Assembly: GCA_016748015.1 (NCBI GenBank)
Contig: JAAOMT010000071.1
Location: 150,414 to 214,413, forward strand
Origin: Geosiphon pyriformis
Taxonomy: Eukaryota; Glomeromycota; Glomeromycetes; Archaeosporales; Geosiphonaceae
DNA length: 64,000 bases
Reading direction: 5' to 3'
The stretch's first letter is position 1; every line of letters begins with the position of its first letter. This document shows, piece by piece, positions 10,600 through 23,960 of the stretch. The position numbers and the translations under genes were made by a program. The notes beneath the pieces are model-generated. The model worked only from the letters and a program-made list of their open reading frames with translations, did not search any database and was not told the origin of the DNA.

Positions 10600-12186
10600 C
10601 TTTTTTGTAAAAATCTCTTACATGAAAATTTTTGTTTAATTTTTAAACATAAAACAAATTAATTAAATATCTTTATACTAATATTTTATTGTATTTTAAA
10701 AAAATTGAAAAGATATTTTATCAATAAAAACTGTTTTTTTTAATCATCATTAAGATATTTTTTAACCTATTTTATATGTTTTTACTTAAGTTTTTTAATC
10801 AATATTAGAATTGTTTTATAAAAATTCTTTTATAATTAAAATTGAATAAATAGTTTTGAATAATAATATGAAAAACATTTGTTTTTTTAGCCAATTTTAT
10901 TGCTAAATATCTAAATAAAATCAAAAAAAACTTTACAAATAATTTGTCTTAATACTTTTAAAAAAATTCTTATAATTTTTTTTGGTTAATTATTATTATT
11001 CACATGTTTTATTATTTTTTTTTTTGAGTTTTTTAAGAATATTATAGATTATAAAAAAGAATATATTTATTTTATTCTATATTTTTTTTGTTTTTTGTAT
11101 TTCTTGTTTTCAAAAATATAATATAACTTGCCATTGTATTTTTTGTTTTAAAGTTGGCATTTTAAAAACAAATTTTAAAAAAAACTATTAATTAATATAT
11201 AAAATAATATTTTTAGAGCTCAATTATTTATTTAATATTCTGTTTCTATTTTTACTATTATAAAACTTACCAAAAATAATTAAACTAAATACAATCTTAA
11301 TAAATTCATATTTTTTCAATTTTTTCTTATTAAATTATAGCTATAAAATTTATAATAATTTGTATTAAAATAAAGTTTTTTCTTTTTTATTATAACAAAT
11401 TTTTTATAATTTTCTTTGTATAAAGTTAAGAAGTATAAACAATTTATTAATTATTATATAAACCTCAAATTAATATTTAAAATAGACAGAATTAAAAACC
11501 AAATTGGTTTTATATTGTATTTAACAGTTAAAGTTTTTGTTAATAATACTATTTGGATTGAAAACAATTATGTTATAACACAATATATTCTTAATATTAT
11601 TTGTAAATTTTTTGAGATTAATAATATATTTATTACTATTAACAAAATTATAATTATTGCTTTTTTGTTTATTAGTATATTACTTATTATAATTGTTAAA
11701 AAAAAGACATTATATTATTATTTGAACATTTTTCTGTTTATTGATGGGTTTTTTATGTCTAGTTTATTTAAAATTTATTCTAATATTAAATTTTTTGTTA
11801 ATATAGTTTTGAAGAAAACTATTTCTAATAAACAGTTTTTTTATTTAATTTTAATTATGTTCTAATTTATTAATAATTACAAATTTTAGTTTATTTTTAT
11901 TTTTAAAAGTATATACAAAAATAAGATAAAATAATTTATAAAAACTTAAAAACAAAACAAATCTTTTTAAAAACTTTCTAAATAAAACTTTATATTATTT
12001 TTTTTATATAATTTTAAGTTATATAAGCAAATTTAAATTATAGATTTTTGGTTAAGCCACAAAATAATTTTGCAGTATTTTTGTTAAGTTAAAAGTCAGT
12101 TTAATTAATAATTTTTTTGCTAATATAGTTAAATTATATTAAATTATAATATATTATTAATAAATATTCTTTTTTTAGCTTTTTCT
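10600..12186 (+). mobile_element. Ancient LINE relic, part 1 (RT domain to post-RT region)
   Basis: A very AT-rich relic that still aligns with ORF2 of LINE copy 2. The frame at 11416-11865 reads LYKVKKYKQFINYYINL where copy 2 has LCEVKKQESVCGYRLNS. It then has FVNNTIW for the RT motif C FVDDTIW and KTISNKQFFYLI for KAVSDKQFLYLV. Downstream to 12186 the DNA follows copy 2 to about its position 52.67 kb. It then resumes at 19108 after LINE copy 1. The 5' limit is uncertain; similarity is clear only from about 11.28 kb. Both catalytic Asp codons of motif C have become Asn, so it is dead. Confidence 0.72.
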
Positions 12187-12341
12187 AATTTAAAAAAAGA
12201 AAAAAAAAATCTTCTTTTTGTCAATCTCCCAACCATGATGAGAACAAAAAAAATTTTTTTTTCTTGAAGCCATAGTCTTTTTTTTCTCCTTTTTCTTTGT
12301 TTTTATCAGCTATTTTTTCAAATGTATCTATATTTGTTGCG

Positions 12342-14259
12342 ATGAAGCCAGCAAGCACGTCTACTGATGGGTCTGGTACTGGTTTGACTGGTTTGGGAAC
12401 CTGTTTGAGTGCAAAAAAAAACCATATGAATAGTGTCTATTTTCATGGTGCATCTCATAAGAAGCCAAAGAGGCCTGTTGTTGATGATACAGTCGACTTG
12501 TCTGCTGGTCCTTTTAGTGTAGGTAATCTTGTCAGCACTGGTGTTAAACCTGTAATGTCTTGGGGTAGTGAAGTGAACAGTGTTGCATGCAGTGCTAGTG
12601 GTCTTTCCAATGTTGAGAACATAAAGAACATAATAGTAAAAAAAACAAGTTATGTAAATTCTGACACTTCATTCAAATATGAAAATATGGACAACACTAC
12701 TCCCAAGAAGACTCAAACCCATACTTACATGTTGGGCCATCCGCCAAAACAGTCTTTGTTTGATTGTATAAGTGATGATGATGGTGTTTTGGAGCTTCTT
12801 CCATGCAAAAAAACTGGATCTAATCAGATGCCACTGTCTAAGTTATATGCTCTGGTTATGTGTAGTTTTAATTCGACCAAATTTTTTGCACTTGATATTG
12901 AGCTTTCTGTGGTGCCTGGTAAATCTATTAATGATAAGTTAATTTCAATAAAAAAGATCTTTTATAGAGTGAATAATTTTGGGGATGCTTCCACTCTCTC
13001 AAAATTTCCAGAGATCATCAGATCTTCATTTACTTTTGAATTTAGCATGAATAGGGCAAAAAAATTGACAATCCATAAGAAAATTGTGGTGAATGATAAT
13101 TTTAGAAAGGTTAGCAGCCATTTGGATAAGAAAATCATTGTCAAGGAAATTCCAGTCAATCTTTCCAAATCGGCTGTAAAATCTGTTTTTTCTAAGTTTG
13201 AAAAGATTGTATCAATCAAGATGCAGCTAATTGGTCTGTGGCAAAAAGCTTTGGTGGAGTTTGAGTCATCTGAAATAGCTGATTTGGTCATGGCTAGATG
13301 ATCTGTCTTCATGGAAAAAGATTCTGTTCATGTGACAAAAGCCATTGATGATAAACAGTCATGAGTTTTTAAAGATCTACACCAGGCATTACTTTATACT
13401 CTTCCAGTTGATATTATGGCACATGATCTTTCTGATTTGTTGGAGTTATATGGTGGGAAAACTTGTTTTATTGGCTGTAATCTGAGTTTTTATGCATGTG
13501 ATAGATATATAATTGTGTGTTTTGCTAATGAAACATCCAAATTGGCTGCTATTGGTTTTACTCTGATGTTTAAGAGTGTAAATTTGTGCTGGACTGGTCT
13601 TTCTTTGGCTTGTTGTGCCAACTGTAAACAATTTGGTCATGTTTTTGATATGTGTTCAGCTGGTGAGAACTCTGGAGTTTATCATAAGCGAATAGTGTTT
13701 TTTCAGAATCAGGTTTGTCTGGCTAACATTTATAAAAAAAAGCAGACTCCAGTTGCTCACTCAGTTTCTTTTGGTAAGAAAACTTGGGCCCAAATTGCAG
13801 ATGGTTCTCCTTTTTATATGGCATTGTCAGTTCCTTTTGGTGTTGATTCACTTTTAGGTGCAAAACTCTTGGTGATTGTCTCCAACTCTCTTAATGATTC
13901 TGATTTGGCTGACCATATGACTTCTTTGGAGTGCTCTGTAGAGCTTTTGTTGGATCAAATCTCTGAAATTTTGAGGAAATTAAGCTTTGTGGAATTGGTG
14001 CTGTTGTTATCTCCATTTTGTGCCCCTCCTAATTATTACCTCTTTTTCAAATTCAGCTCTGGATTTGGATATGGTTGTGGATAATGTGGTAATGTCTCCT
14101 TTTTCTTCTCCTCCGGTAACTGGTAATGCTGGCTCTGAACTAAGTTTAAGCAGTTTAAAGATTCTTACCACCAAAGTGAGTGGTTTGGAATTGAAGATGA
14201 TGGCTCTGGAAGTTTCAATCAGCTTTGGTATTGACAAAGTTGAACTCTTTGTGTTCTAG
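12342..14259 (+). pseudogene. LINE copy 1 ORF1 (RRM-like + CCHC nucleic-acid-binding protein)
   Basis: The start chosen is Met at 12342 (MKPASTSTDG). A basic, low-complexity N-terminus is followed by a globular region (FALDIELSVV...), an RRM-like segment (IIVKEIPVN... to ...GLWQKALVEF) and a CCHC knuckle CANCKQFGHVFDMC. Two in-frame TGA codons (13299 and further on, at DDKQS-stop) stand where other copies have Trp, and the last part changes frame. In LINEs of this type ORF1 protein coats the RNA and helps target-primed reverse transcription. Confidence 0.75.
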
Positions 14260-14289
14260 TTTGGGTTTGTTAGCTCCTCTTCCTTCTCA

Positions 14290-17200
14290 ATGAATGATTT
14301 TGTTTGGAGAGTTGCTACCTGTAACATTAGAGGAATAAACAATCCTGCAAAACAAAAAGATATTATTTGTTGGCATAAGGATATGAACAATTTGATTTTT
14401 ATTGTTACTGAAACTAAGTTGAAAGACAAAATCCATCTTTAGATTATAAATAAGTTTAGTAGTGTTTGGGTCTTCACTTCTGAGTTGGATTCTGGTCATA
14501 TGGGCTCTGGTGTTGCAATTATCATGAACATTTTTCTGGTGCAACATGTGTGCAAAGTTTCTGAGATGCCTGGTCAGCTTCTGTCTATTAAGCTGCTCTT
14601 TAAGAATAAACTTTCCGTGTTAATTTTGGGGCTATACATTGGTGCTTCTTCAGTGGTTCGGTTCTCTCAGACTGGTAAAATCAACTCATTCATTGCTAAA
14701 ACCGTAAATAAAGTGTTTTTTGTTGTTCTTGGTAGAGATTTCAATGAAGACAGTGTGCATAAATGTGCTAGTTTTAAAAGATGTCTTGATCTGGGGCTGG
14801 TCAATTCTCTGCTTGGTAGTCCAGTAGTAAAAGTTTTCACATGGGAGAATTTGAGGGGTGTGAAAAAGACAATTGATTACATATTGGTTTCTTCTAATTT
14901 GGTCAATATAGTTTTAAAACACAGTGTTGTGGATGTTAGTGAGTACTTTAACACTAATTACTAAGCCATTTCTGTGATAGTAGGTTTGAGTGGTTTGCTG
15001 GATGTGTAGTTGAACTCTCTTTATAAGCAGGCTAATAAGGATTGTTGAAAGTTTGATTTCAAGAATGCTGGTAACAATAAGTGAAAAAAATTTGAAAATG
15101 CCACGCTGGCCAATGCTGAGATGTTTTCTGATAAATTTACTACTGCTGTCAAGTTCTCAGATCTGGATGCCATGTGGGATGTTTTATGCAGGATAATGAC
15201 TTTTTTGGCAAATGAGATATTTAGAAAGAAATGGTTCAAGAATTTTGATAGTGTTTTTACTAAAGTTTCTTCAAAGTTTCATAAGTTAGAGCTTTTGGTT
15301 TCAAAAATTATCAGGGCTTTTTATAAAGGGAATTTCATTAGTTTTGTTTCTCTTATAAAGTTCTGGGACTCTATAGACAGTATCAAAGCCTCAGTTGTTT
15401 AGGATCTCATTGACTCTGGTGGGGCCTCTAATCGTGTTCACTTTGCTCTTTCTAACATTAGGAAGTCTTATTATGTGTCCAAGCTTGCTGAATCTCTGGC
15501 AGCTAAGGAAGCAAACATTAAAGCTGCTATAGATAAGAGGATGGAAAGCTTCAAGACAAATAAAAGTCATACTATTAGGAGTGTTCTGGAACACTCTTTC
15601 TGCAAAGGAGTTCTGGACCATCTGGTTGTTGATAACAAGCTTATTTTGGAGTCCAATTCAGTTAAATCTAAGGTGGACATCATTATAGAAGATTGGACCA
15701 AGAAGTGTGGTGTGGTTGCTAATGTCTCTGATGTTTGGTTTCGCCAATATCAGCTATTGAATTATGTTTTTGATAAAGCCTTTTCTGGTATAATGTGTTC
15801 AGTTAAGCTTAGTAAGCTGCTTAATGTGATTTTCAATCTGCCTAATAGCAAAGCTGCTGGTCTTTCAGGTATTACAAACAAGCTTTGGAAACCTTGTGAC
15901 AAATCAATTCTGGATATGCTTTTAATGCTTTTAAACTTTTGTTTATCTTGCAAATCAGTGTCCAGATCTTGGATAGAAGCTTGGATCTCGATGATTCCTA
16001 AACCATATGAGTAAAAGAGTGTTTTCATGAATATTCACCCTATAGCTTTAATCAAAACAGCTCATAAGATCTTTTCCAAGATTCTTTCTGATAAAATTTC
16101 TTTGGCATGCAGCACTTTCAATGTTCTTCATGAGGACAATTTTTCAGTTTTAAAGAGTACAATAACTCAGTTTCCTATTTTTGCAGTTGGATCAGTGGTT
16201 GAGGATGCATTAGAAAACAATCAAGAACTTTGGCTGGTTTTGCAAAATATGCAGAAAGCATACAATTCAGTCAGCTAGAAACATCTCAAGAAAAGTTTGG
16301 TCAGGATTAAGATGTGTACAAGTTTATTTGGTTTTTTGGTAGTATTCATAAAAATTGTACCAACAGAGTAATGACAGACTTTGAGTTGATAAATGGTTAT
16401 TGTGTACATGATGGTTTGGACCAAGGAGAAGTCTTTTTTCCTCTCCTGTGGCATATATTTTATGATCCTCTACTGTGCGAAGTCAAGAGGTAGGAAAGCA
16501 TATATGGTTATAGATTAAGTTTTTATTTTATTTCAAAGAATAGTCATGCTGAGTCCCAGGCTGGACTTTTTTCTTTTTTTGTAGCTGGTGTTTTTATTGA
16601 TGATACAATTTGGGTTGGTAGTAGTCGGGCAGCTATTTAACATATTCTCAACATCACTAGTGAATTTTTTTGGATAAATAACATTTCTATTAATAATGAC
16701 AAAACAGTGGTCATTTCTATTAATAGCAGAGTCAGCAATCCTTCTCTTTCTATCAGTGGCTCACCAATCTCCATTGCTAAAAAGGGTGAATCTCATCAAT
16801 ATTTGGGTATCTTTCTCTCAACTGAGGGCCTATCAAAGCCTAGTTTGGTGAAGACAAATTCAAATGTTTGTTTTTTTACCAATCTGGTCTTGAAAAAGAT
16901 TGTCTCAGATAAGCAGTTCTTATATTTGGTATCAGCAGTTCTTTATTCTATAGTTAATTATAAAATGCAGTTCAACATCATTCCCATTGATATTTGCAAC
17001 AAGTGGGATGCTTTGATTTATAAAGGCTTGAAGCTTAAATCTGACCTACTTCTTGATTTTTCTAGTGATACAATTTATCACACCTTCTTTTATGGTTTGA
17101 AGTCTTTTTTTCAAGTTTAGTCTGAAAGCAAGGTGGCCTTTCTTGTTAGTTTTGTGAACTCTGATGATATCCTGGGTTATTTGTTTTCTCACAGATCCCA

Positions 17201-18978
17201 TGACTTGCAAGTTCTGTGCTGGTACTTTGTTCATCCATTGAGTTTTCCTGTTTGTATTTGTGTCAGTGTTTCTAATAACTTTCTGGTGGGCATAGTTTGT
17301 GTTCTTCTTAATTGCAATTTGTCTCTGGGTGGCTTTTTGACCAATCTCTTTTGGTTTTGTGGTGGGATCCCTATGTTTACTGTTTTAGATGACTCATAAT
17401 TTCTTAGGTTTTTCTCTTTTCTCTAACAGTATAGTATTGTCTTTGTTAATCAACTTTATGATCATTGTGGTTCTGTTTTTGATTGGCACACCTTTAAGCA
17501 TTGGAAGAGATTAGACCCTCATGGCCCTGTTTTTGAGTGGTTCAAGCTTTTTGTTGCATTTCTCAATGATGGAGGTTTTTTTTTTACTCACCCTTTGTCT
17601 TTTGAATGGTGTTAATTCTTTGAACATTCTTGAATCTCATGATTTTGTTTCTGTCTGTGATTGTCTTTTGCAAGTTGGTGCTAACAGTTTGTTGGTATAT
17701 ACAGATAGGTCTCTTAGTGGTCTGAGCACAGCTGGCTGTAGAACTGGTGTTGCCATTTTTTTTGAGGACATTGATTTGGGTTTAGGTATTGGTGTGTCAG
17801 GTTTGATGTCATCTACATTGGTGAAGTTGCAGGCTATTGTACTGTCTCTGAAGTGTGTCCCTTTAATGAGCTCAGTTAAATTGTTTTCAAATAGCCAATC
17901 TGCTTTGGATGTCTGTAGATCAGAATTGGATCTGGCATGTCCCAACTTTCATAATCAGTGTTGGGTAGAGTGTTGTCATATTGTCAATGTTATTTACAAT
18001 AAGAATCCAAAGATCAGTTGACATAAGTTTAAAAGTCACTCTGGTGTTTTAGGAAATGAGTGCACTGATGCAATTGCTAGTAATGCTTCTCTCTCTAGTT
18101 GGCATTTTCTTCTTCACTTGGGTGAATGCTTCATAATGGCTAATGGTAGTGTTGTTTCAGACAATTCCAGACAATTTGTCTATAATATTTATTATTTGGT
18201 TTGTTATGTATGCTGGGAGATTGGTTTTGGTTTCAGGTTTTTGGCAGACAGTTTGCTTTCTGAGGTTGATTGGCTCTGTTTATTTTTGGTTTGGCACTCT
18301 GACTTGCACATGGCCACCAGTTTTATCAGCAAACATTTGGCTAATACACATACTTATTTCATAAAAGCTCTACACCATTAGCTGCCAGTTGCCGTTTGGA
18401 AGCACCTTTATAATAGACTCTATCCAAGTGTTTTGTGTTTATATTGTAATAATGTAAAGACATCAGATCATATGTTCTTTTGTAAAATTGATGATTCTGC
18501 TCATTGTCAGTTATTGGAATTCCATGTGAACTCCTGGAAGGCAGTTTCTGGTCTTTTTCATTCTTCTTCAGATGTATTATAACTGTTATCATCCTATGTT
18601 TCTGACTTTTCTTTGTTCATAGCTCTTTATAAGAGTTTTGTTTTTGGTGGTTGGTTTTATGAGGCAGTTACCATCTTTCAAGATCCTAAGATTGCTTGTT
18701 TGGAGATTGTCAAATTTGTGTGCTCTCTTAGTCTTGCTTTTAAAAATAATATCTAGTCAGTTCATGCTAAATATTGTGCTTATATGGAGAAGAAAGGATT
18801 GATTTCCCTTGATGGCTCAGTTTTTGTCTCGGTTTCTGGTTTGGCCTCAGGATTGTCAGCTGGAGTGGTCAAATTGCTTGGCATTACTGATGCTTTTGGT
18901 GTTAATTTTGGCTTTTGCAAATCTTGTTTGTTTTTTTCAGGCATAGGTAACTTAGTTTCAGTTTATATAGCTGTGTAG
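14290..18978 (+). pseudogene. LINE copy 1 ORF2 (EN-RT-RNase H polyprotein)
   Basis: The start MNDFVWRVATCNIRG is at 14290. The EEP endonuclease shows CNIRGINN and TETKL, but GGDFN has become GRDFN. The terminal TDH is NTNY followed by TAA (14962-14964), so catalytic Asp and His are lost. RT motif A reads LVLQNMQKAYNSV (Asp to Asn), while motif C FIDDTIWVG is intact. RNase H retains YTDRSLSG and DVCRSELDL. Several in-frame stops replace Trp or Gln codons, and the frame is shifted between about 16.3 and 17.5 kb. Not functional. Confidence 0.82.
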
Positions 18979-19107
18979 TGGTGTTCTGATTAGCCCAAGT
19001 GGCTGGTTATGTATGAAAAATACATGATTCACGCTTAGTATAGATTATTTCTTTGATGTATAGTACTAGGTAGTGCTTGGATCTTACTTGTAAAGCTAAT
19101 AAAAAAA

Positions 19108-20344
19108 AATTTAAATAGTATTTTTATTTTAGATATTTTAAATGTAAAATTGTATTATAAAATGACTGGTTTTTTAAAAAAATTTTGGTATAGCTTTTGA
19201 AAAATAATTGTTAAATAAACAGATCAAAATATTTAATTAAAAAATATTTTATTATTAAAAAAAACTTGATCCTAAAAGTTTTTATTGATTTATAATTATT
19301 ATTGGTTTTCTTTAAGAAAAATTTCTTATAAAACTGTTTCATTTTTTTATTTTAATTTTAATAATTATAATATTTTTAATTTTTATAACTTATTAATAAT
19401 TAAAAAATATTAAATAAATATGAATTTATTAATTATTAATATTTTTACAGATAATTCTTTAAAAAATTAAGATTTTATAATATAATTAATAATATTGTTA
19501 CATATTTTTATAATTTAGATTTAAATATGAATATTTGAATTTTTGGCTTAATATTATTAATATTTACTATTTTATTTATGGTATATATAATATAATTAAT
19601 TGTATTAAATAAAAAACTAATTCTGGCATTAGCATAATTTTTAATAATATAATTAATAAAATAAACTAATATTACATATTAATAATATAATATCTAAATT
19701 TTTATATAAGTTTAGATTTTATTAGTAAATATATAATTAATTTACATATATATTTAATAAAAATTATTTACAAACAGTTTTTTATTACTGTTTAAAAATA
19801 TTTTTATAATAAAAAATATTTTAAAGTATTTTGTTTTATTATAATAAGATCGAATTTTTAAATTATATTTTTATATGTAAATTGAATACTAATATTTGTT
19901 TAAAATTGTTAATAGATTTGTTAAAATATTGGATTTTTTTTCTGATATGTTGTTTTTATTGTTTTTTATAATATATTTACTTAACTTTAATATATTACAT
20001 AATTTTTAATTGGTTTTTTTATTTGTTATTTAATTAAAAATTATAAAAATAAAATTTAATTATATAGATTTAAATATAAAATTATAATAAAAAAAATAAT
20101 TTGATTAATAATAATTCTTTTATTTTATACAACTTATATAATTTAGTCAAATGTTTTTTAGATAATATAATTCAATTACTTATTATTAATAAAATCTTTG
20201 CTATTAGTTTTGGTTTACATAATAAGTATGTTTTTTTTGGTTTAAATAATAGTATTAGTATTATTATAAGTATATAATATAATTTTGATTAGCTTAAATA
20301 ATAATTATATATAAAAAAAGTATAAATTATATCTAACTGTGAAT
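19108..20344 (+). mobile_element. Ancient LINE relic, part 2 (RNase H to 3' UTR)
   Basis: This continues the relic interrupted by LINE copy 1. AGTATTTTTATTTTAGATA... parallels copy 2 from about 52.736 kb. At 20.17-20.28 kb the C-terminal codons are recognisable, and TTTTGATTAGCTTAAATAAT then matches the 3' UTR of copy 1 (TTCTGATTAGCCCAAGTGGC) with C-to-T and G-to-A changes. The relic breaks at the target site GAAT (20341-20344) of gypsy element A and resumes at 45048. Confidence 0.7.
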
Positions 20345-21316
20345 TATTATAAGTAAACTTAGTAGAATATAATAGTAATGTTTGGTGCTCTAAATTTAAG
20401 TATAAAAAGCTTGAAATTTTTTTTGTAGATATATAAAACATGTTAAGATTATTAGTTTTTAAAGATCTGCTATGAATATAAATTTACTTGTAGAATTTTT
20501 TGATTATAAGACACAAAGAAATAATTTGGCTGTTTGCTGTTTATATAAATAAACTATTTTCTTCAAGTTAGTTAAGTACAGTTATTAGAGTTTAATAGTG
20601 TTTTTTTATCTTTTTAATAAGCTATTAAGATAACTTTAATATTTAATCTTAAAAAAAGCTTCTTTTTTTTACCAAGCTATCATAAAATTAATTTTCAAAC
20701 AGTTAATTTTATAATATTGCCACTTTATAAAAAAATAAGTAAAAAAAAAATAAAAAATAAAAAAAATAAAACAAAAAAAAAATTAGTATTATTAATTGTC
20801 ATAATCAAGAGCAATTAATTTAAGTTATTATTGTTTTAAAGTGTTTTATGCTAAAAACATCTGATTGAAAATAATTAATTTAGTTTGAATATAAAAATTT
20901 GTAAATGATATACAAGTAATTTTGTTTTAAATATTTTCTTTATTTAAGATAATATAAGTATAAAATATAAGTATAATTAATCTAAAAAATATAGAATATA
21001 GGTAAAAAAATATTGGTTTTTGTTTATCTGTTTGTTTTTTTCTTTTTTGCTAAAACTACTTGTTTTTATACAGCATTTTTTAGTTTTACAAAATTGCTTT
21101 CAATTATTTATTATTATTAACTATCTATTATTACTGTTGTTGTTTTGTTTTTTATATTATAATTAGTTATCTTATATTATAACTAGTTATTCTGTGCTAT
21201 TTTATATTATTGTATATTATCTTATATTATTCTAAATTATTATATATTATTTTGTATTATTTTATGTTATCATATTTTTTTTATGTTATTATGTTTTAAT
21301 TATATTTTTTTAATAG
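20345..21316 (-). repeat. Element A 3' LTR, main part
   Basis: Matches 44067-45018 along its length: shared stretches include GTAAACTTAGTAG/GATAAACTTAGTAA, GGCTGTTTGCTGTTTATATAAATAAAC and a terminal decamer-like array of TATTATTTTA units (about 21160-21290). It starts TATTAT, from an original TGTTAT. It is interrupted at 21316 by element B and completed at 26444-26478. Confidence 0.88.
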
Positions 21317-22092
21317 TATTATAAGTAATTATTTAGAAGTTAAAACAAATAACAAACTCATAATTTGGTGCTTAATAGCTGGAAATATTGGTAATCTCTA
21401 AAAATTTTGGTTGAGTTCTTTGTATAATGAACAGAAATTTAATTGATGGTTTTTTTTGTGAATTTTTTTTAGCATGGTAATTAATTTATTCTGGCAGTTA
21501 TGCTTTTCTGAAAAGCTATCTTTAAGTTTCTACTCTTGTTTTCAAATTTTTTACCAGATTATTCTGATGTCAAATATTTAGTGCTTAATTATTTTAATTG
21601 ATTAGTAAACAACAAAAAAAATAAAAAATTGATATTTTATTAATAGTTATAATCAAGAACTATTGGTCCAGTGTAATTAAGTATTGAATTCTATTAATAT
21701 AAAGTATTGATAGTGTAAAATAAATTAATATTTCTTTAATTAAGTAATAATAACATAAATTTGGATAATAATAGATGTTTTATTAATATAAGTATAATTT
21801 TACTTCAAATTATAAAAAACTGTTTTTTAAAGAAAGAAGTATTGTTGTTTTAAACTAAATTGTCTGCTTTTTTTGCTTTTAATATTTTTGTTATATGAGA
21901 TTCTTTGAAATTTTTCAATTTTTTGAAAAAAATTCTGGAATTTTGGAATTCTAAAATTCTGCAATTCTTTAAAAAATTTTTTGAAATTCTGCAATTCCTC
22001 AAAAAAAATTCTGAAATTTTTCTTTTAACTATGTCTATTTCTAATTGGCTATTTTATCTATTTATTATAATTCCTAATTTCTATAAGTAATA
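21317..22092 (-). repeat. Element B 3' LTR
   Basis: Aligns along its length with 25625-26443. Begins TATTATAAG (from TGTTACAAG) and ends GTAATA (from GTAACA). Contains an array of AATTCTGGAATTTTGGAATTC-like, partly palindromic units at about 21900-22025. Confidence 0.87.
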
Positions 22093-22989
22093 TTATTTTC
22101 TTTTTTTAATATTAAACTTAAAATTTTCCAAATTTTTAGCTCTCCTAATCTATATTAATATGTAAATAAGATTTTAATCTGATAGCAGTTTTTTCAAAAT
22201 ATCTGAAATCAAACTCTGTATTAATATTATATATGTATTTTGACATAATATTTTTATTATTATTATTGAATTATTTAAGTTTTTGATTGCTAATATTTTA
22301 CTGAATGAAGTACCTTCAACTTTAACACTTGTCATTTGTTAGATCTTGTCTTTATTATATAGATAACCATTTAAACATGAGAATACTTGGTTCTATGTGG
22401 TGTTAAAAAATATTTTTTTGCTTATTTAGTTGTTAATAAAGATGGTATATTGGCATGAAATATTATACATTTTTTTTTGACCAAAAATGTTATTTTATAT
22501 TTTTTTGTTAAGTAGCATTTTTTCACAAGCAAAACACAATTTATTGTTATACTTTTCTTGTTTTTTTGGATACTCAAAGTGTTTTCTGTGATACAGTTTG
22601 CAATAGTAGCAAATATGTATCCAGTAGTTTTCTTTTGACAAAATTTAAGCTTCTATAAATGAAAGCTTTTTCTTATAGTCAATATATCTAAGTAGAATAT
22701 AAAGTAATTTTTTTCTTGGTTCTAATAAATAGAATATATATTAACTGTTGGCTGATTTTTTTGTAATAGTGGTGACTTGTAGTTTATTTTCTTCTTTTTC
22801 TTTTCTTTTTTTATCCCAAAAAAAGATTGATAGTAGTTTGTTGTAATCATCATTAGTTCACAAGGCTTGATAGACTTTTCAGATAGATTTATTTATTTAT
22901 TTTTTAAATTCTATTAGTAATTGGGATAGAATTGTTTTAAAATGACTGCAGATAACTGGTACCCAAGTATTTTAACTATTTTTACTAAG

Positions 22990-23300
22990 TTGTAGTTTTT
23001 GAATATTTCAATTGAGCATGGCATTGGTTTTAAACAACTAGTTATTATTAATAAAAGCTTGGTACTATATGGTTTTTATAACAAAAACTTTGATGGATAC
23101 AATAATGCTATTAATTTCAAAAAAGAAGTTGTTAATTTTATCAATAGAAGTTTTGGTGGCTCTATTAGCAGTAATAATTCTGGTACTAGCAGCACAATTA
23201 CTTTGGTAATCTAATTAGTTCATGAATTGTCATGTAATAATATTGTCTACTAAACCATTATTAAGAATTAGTTTAATAGAATGGCCATCAATTTTGATAT
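22990..23300 (-). pseudogene. Element B protease (retropepsin) relic
   Basis: On the minus strand the codons 23234-23277 read KLILNNGLVDNIIT, matching the retropepsin active-site pattern LILDSGSAxxIIT. The catalytic Asp is Asn and DSG is NNG (23254-23262). Downstream the DNA follows element C's protease region around 38560-38760. The plus-strand open frames here are antisense accidents. Confidence 0.65.
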
Positions 23301-23918
23301 CAGTATACATAATAGTAATCAGTTTGGTATTAAGAATAGTTCTATTGAATAATAAGGTTTCTAATTGGTCTTTCAATTTAAATAAGAAAATAGTGGCTAG
23401 TAATTTGTTTCTGTAATGGTTGCTGATAAAATATTGTTGATGAGTGGTATTAGATTGATTTTTAGTAATTTAGGTGTTGTAATTTCTGGAGTTATTAGTA
23501 GACTTAAATAGTTCCAGAAATTCGAATTTTAGATATATCTACTTTCTAAACTCTGCTGATGTAATCTTAATGGCTGGTTTAATGAATTGGAAATTGGTTA
23601 GTGTATTACTATTGCCAATTTTTAGTTTTGTTGGATATGTGTAATTCTCAATTTTTGGATTTTGTTTAATATTAGCACAGTATATTGAAGTGGTATTTAA
23701 ATTTGTTAGGATTGATAAATTACTTGTGATTGTGATTAATAAATTACTGGTGCTAGAATTTGATATATTAAAGATATATATATAAATTATTGTGTCATTA
23801 GTGTATAATAAAGTTGGTATGATTCCAATAATAAATTGTTAGTGTAATTCTGGATTTGAAATCTGCAATTAGAGCTTCTATATTAGTTTTTTAATCATAA
23901 GTTATTATATTTAGAGTG

Positions 23919-23960
23919 GCAATCTGCTTTTAGATAGCTTTATTTACTACAATAATAATA
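23919..23960 (-). pseudogene. Element B gag CCHC zinc knuckle relic
   Basis: The 14 codons read YYYCSK-stop-SYLKADC. Against C-x2-C-x4-H-x4-C, the first Cys and the His are now Tyr and a stop replaces a former residue, probably Gly. Gag sequence should extend from here to about 25.6 kb, but it is too decayed to delimit. Confidence 0.6.

Larger units (their letters stand above)
12195..19107 (+). mobile_element. LINE (non-LTR retrotransposon) copy 1, full length, decayed
   Basis: A complete-looking element: 5' UTR, ORF1 with RRM-like and CCHC regions, ORF2 with endonuclease, RT, RNase H and C-terminal zinc region, 3' UTR and A-run. It lies in the same orientation within an older LINE relic (10.6-12.19 and 19.11-20.34 kb). 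An 8-base match AATTTAAA at 12187-12194 and 19108-19115 could be its target duplication, but it is low complexity. Many Trp and Gln codons have become stops, and the frame shifts in the RT region (a G is missing near 16317 relative to copy 2). Confidence 0.88.

Noticed and set aside
11416-11865. 149-codon open frame as a novel AT-rich membrane protein
   Set aside because: Its Ile/Phe/Asn-rich sequence aligns collinearly with the LINE RT domain (FVNNTIW, KTISNKQFFYL). The hydrophobicity is a product of AT-driven decay.
12187-19115. AATTTAAA as a firm target-site duplication of LINE copy 1
   Set aside because: Only 8 bases, all A/T, in AT-rich DNA; such a match is likely by chance. Kept only as a possible boundary.
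22999-23416. Two consecutive plus-strand open frames (71 and 64 codons) that could look like small genes
   Set aside because: They are antisense to the protease relic of element B. The minus strand shows the retropepsin active-site pattern here, and the DNA aligns with element C's protease.
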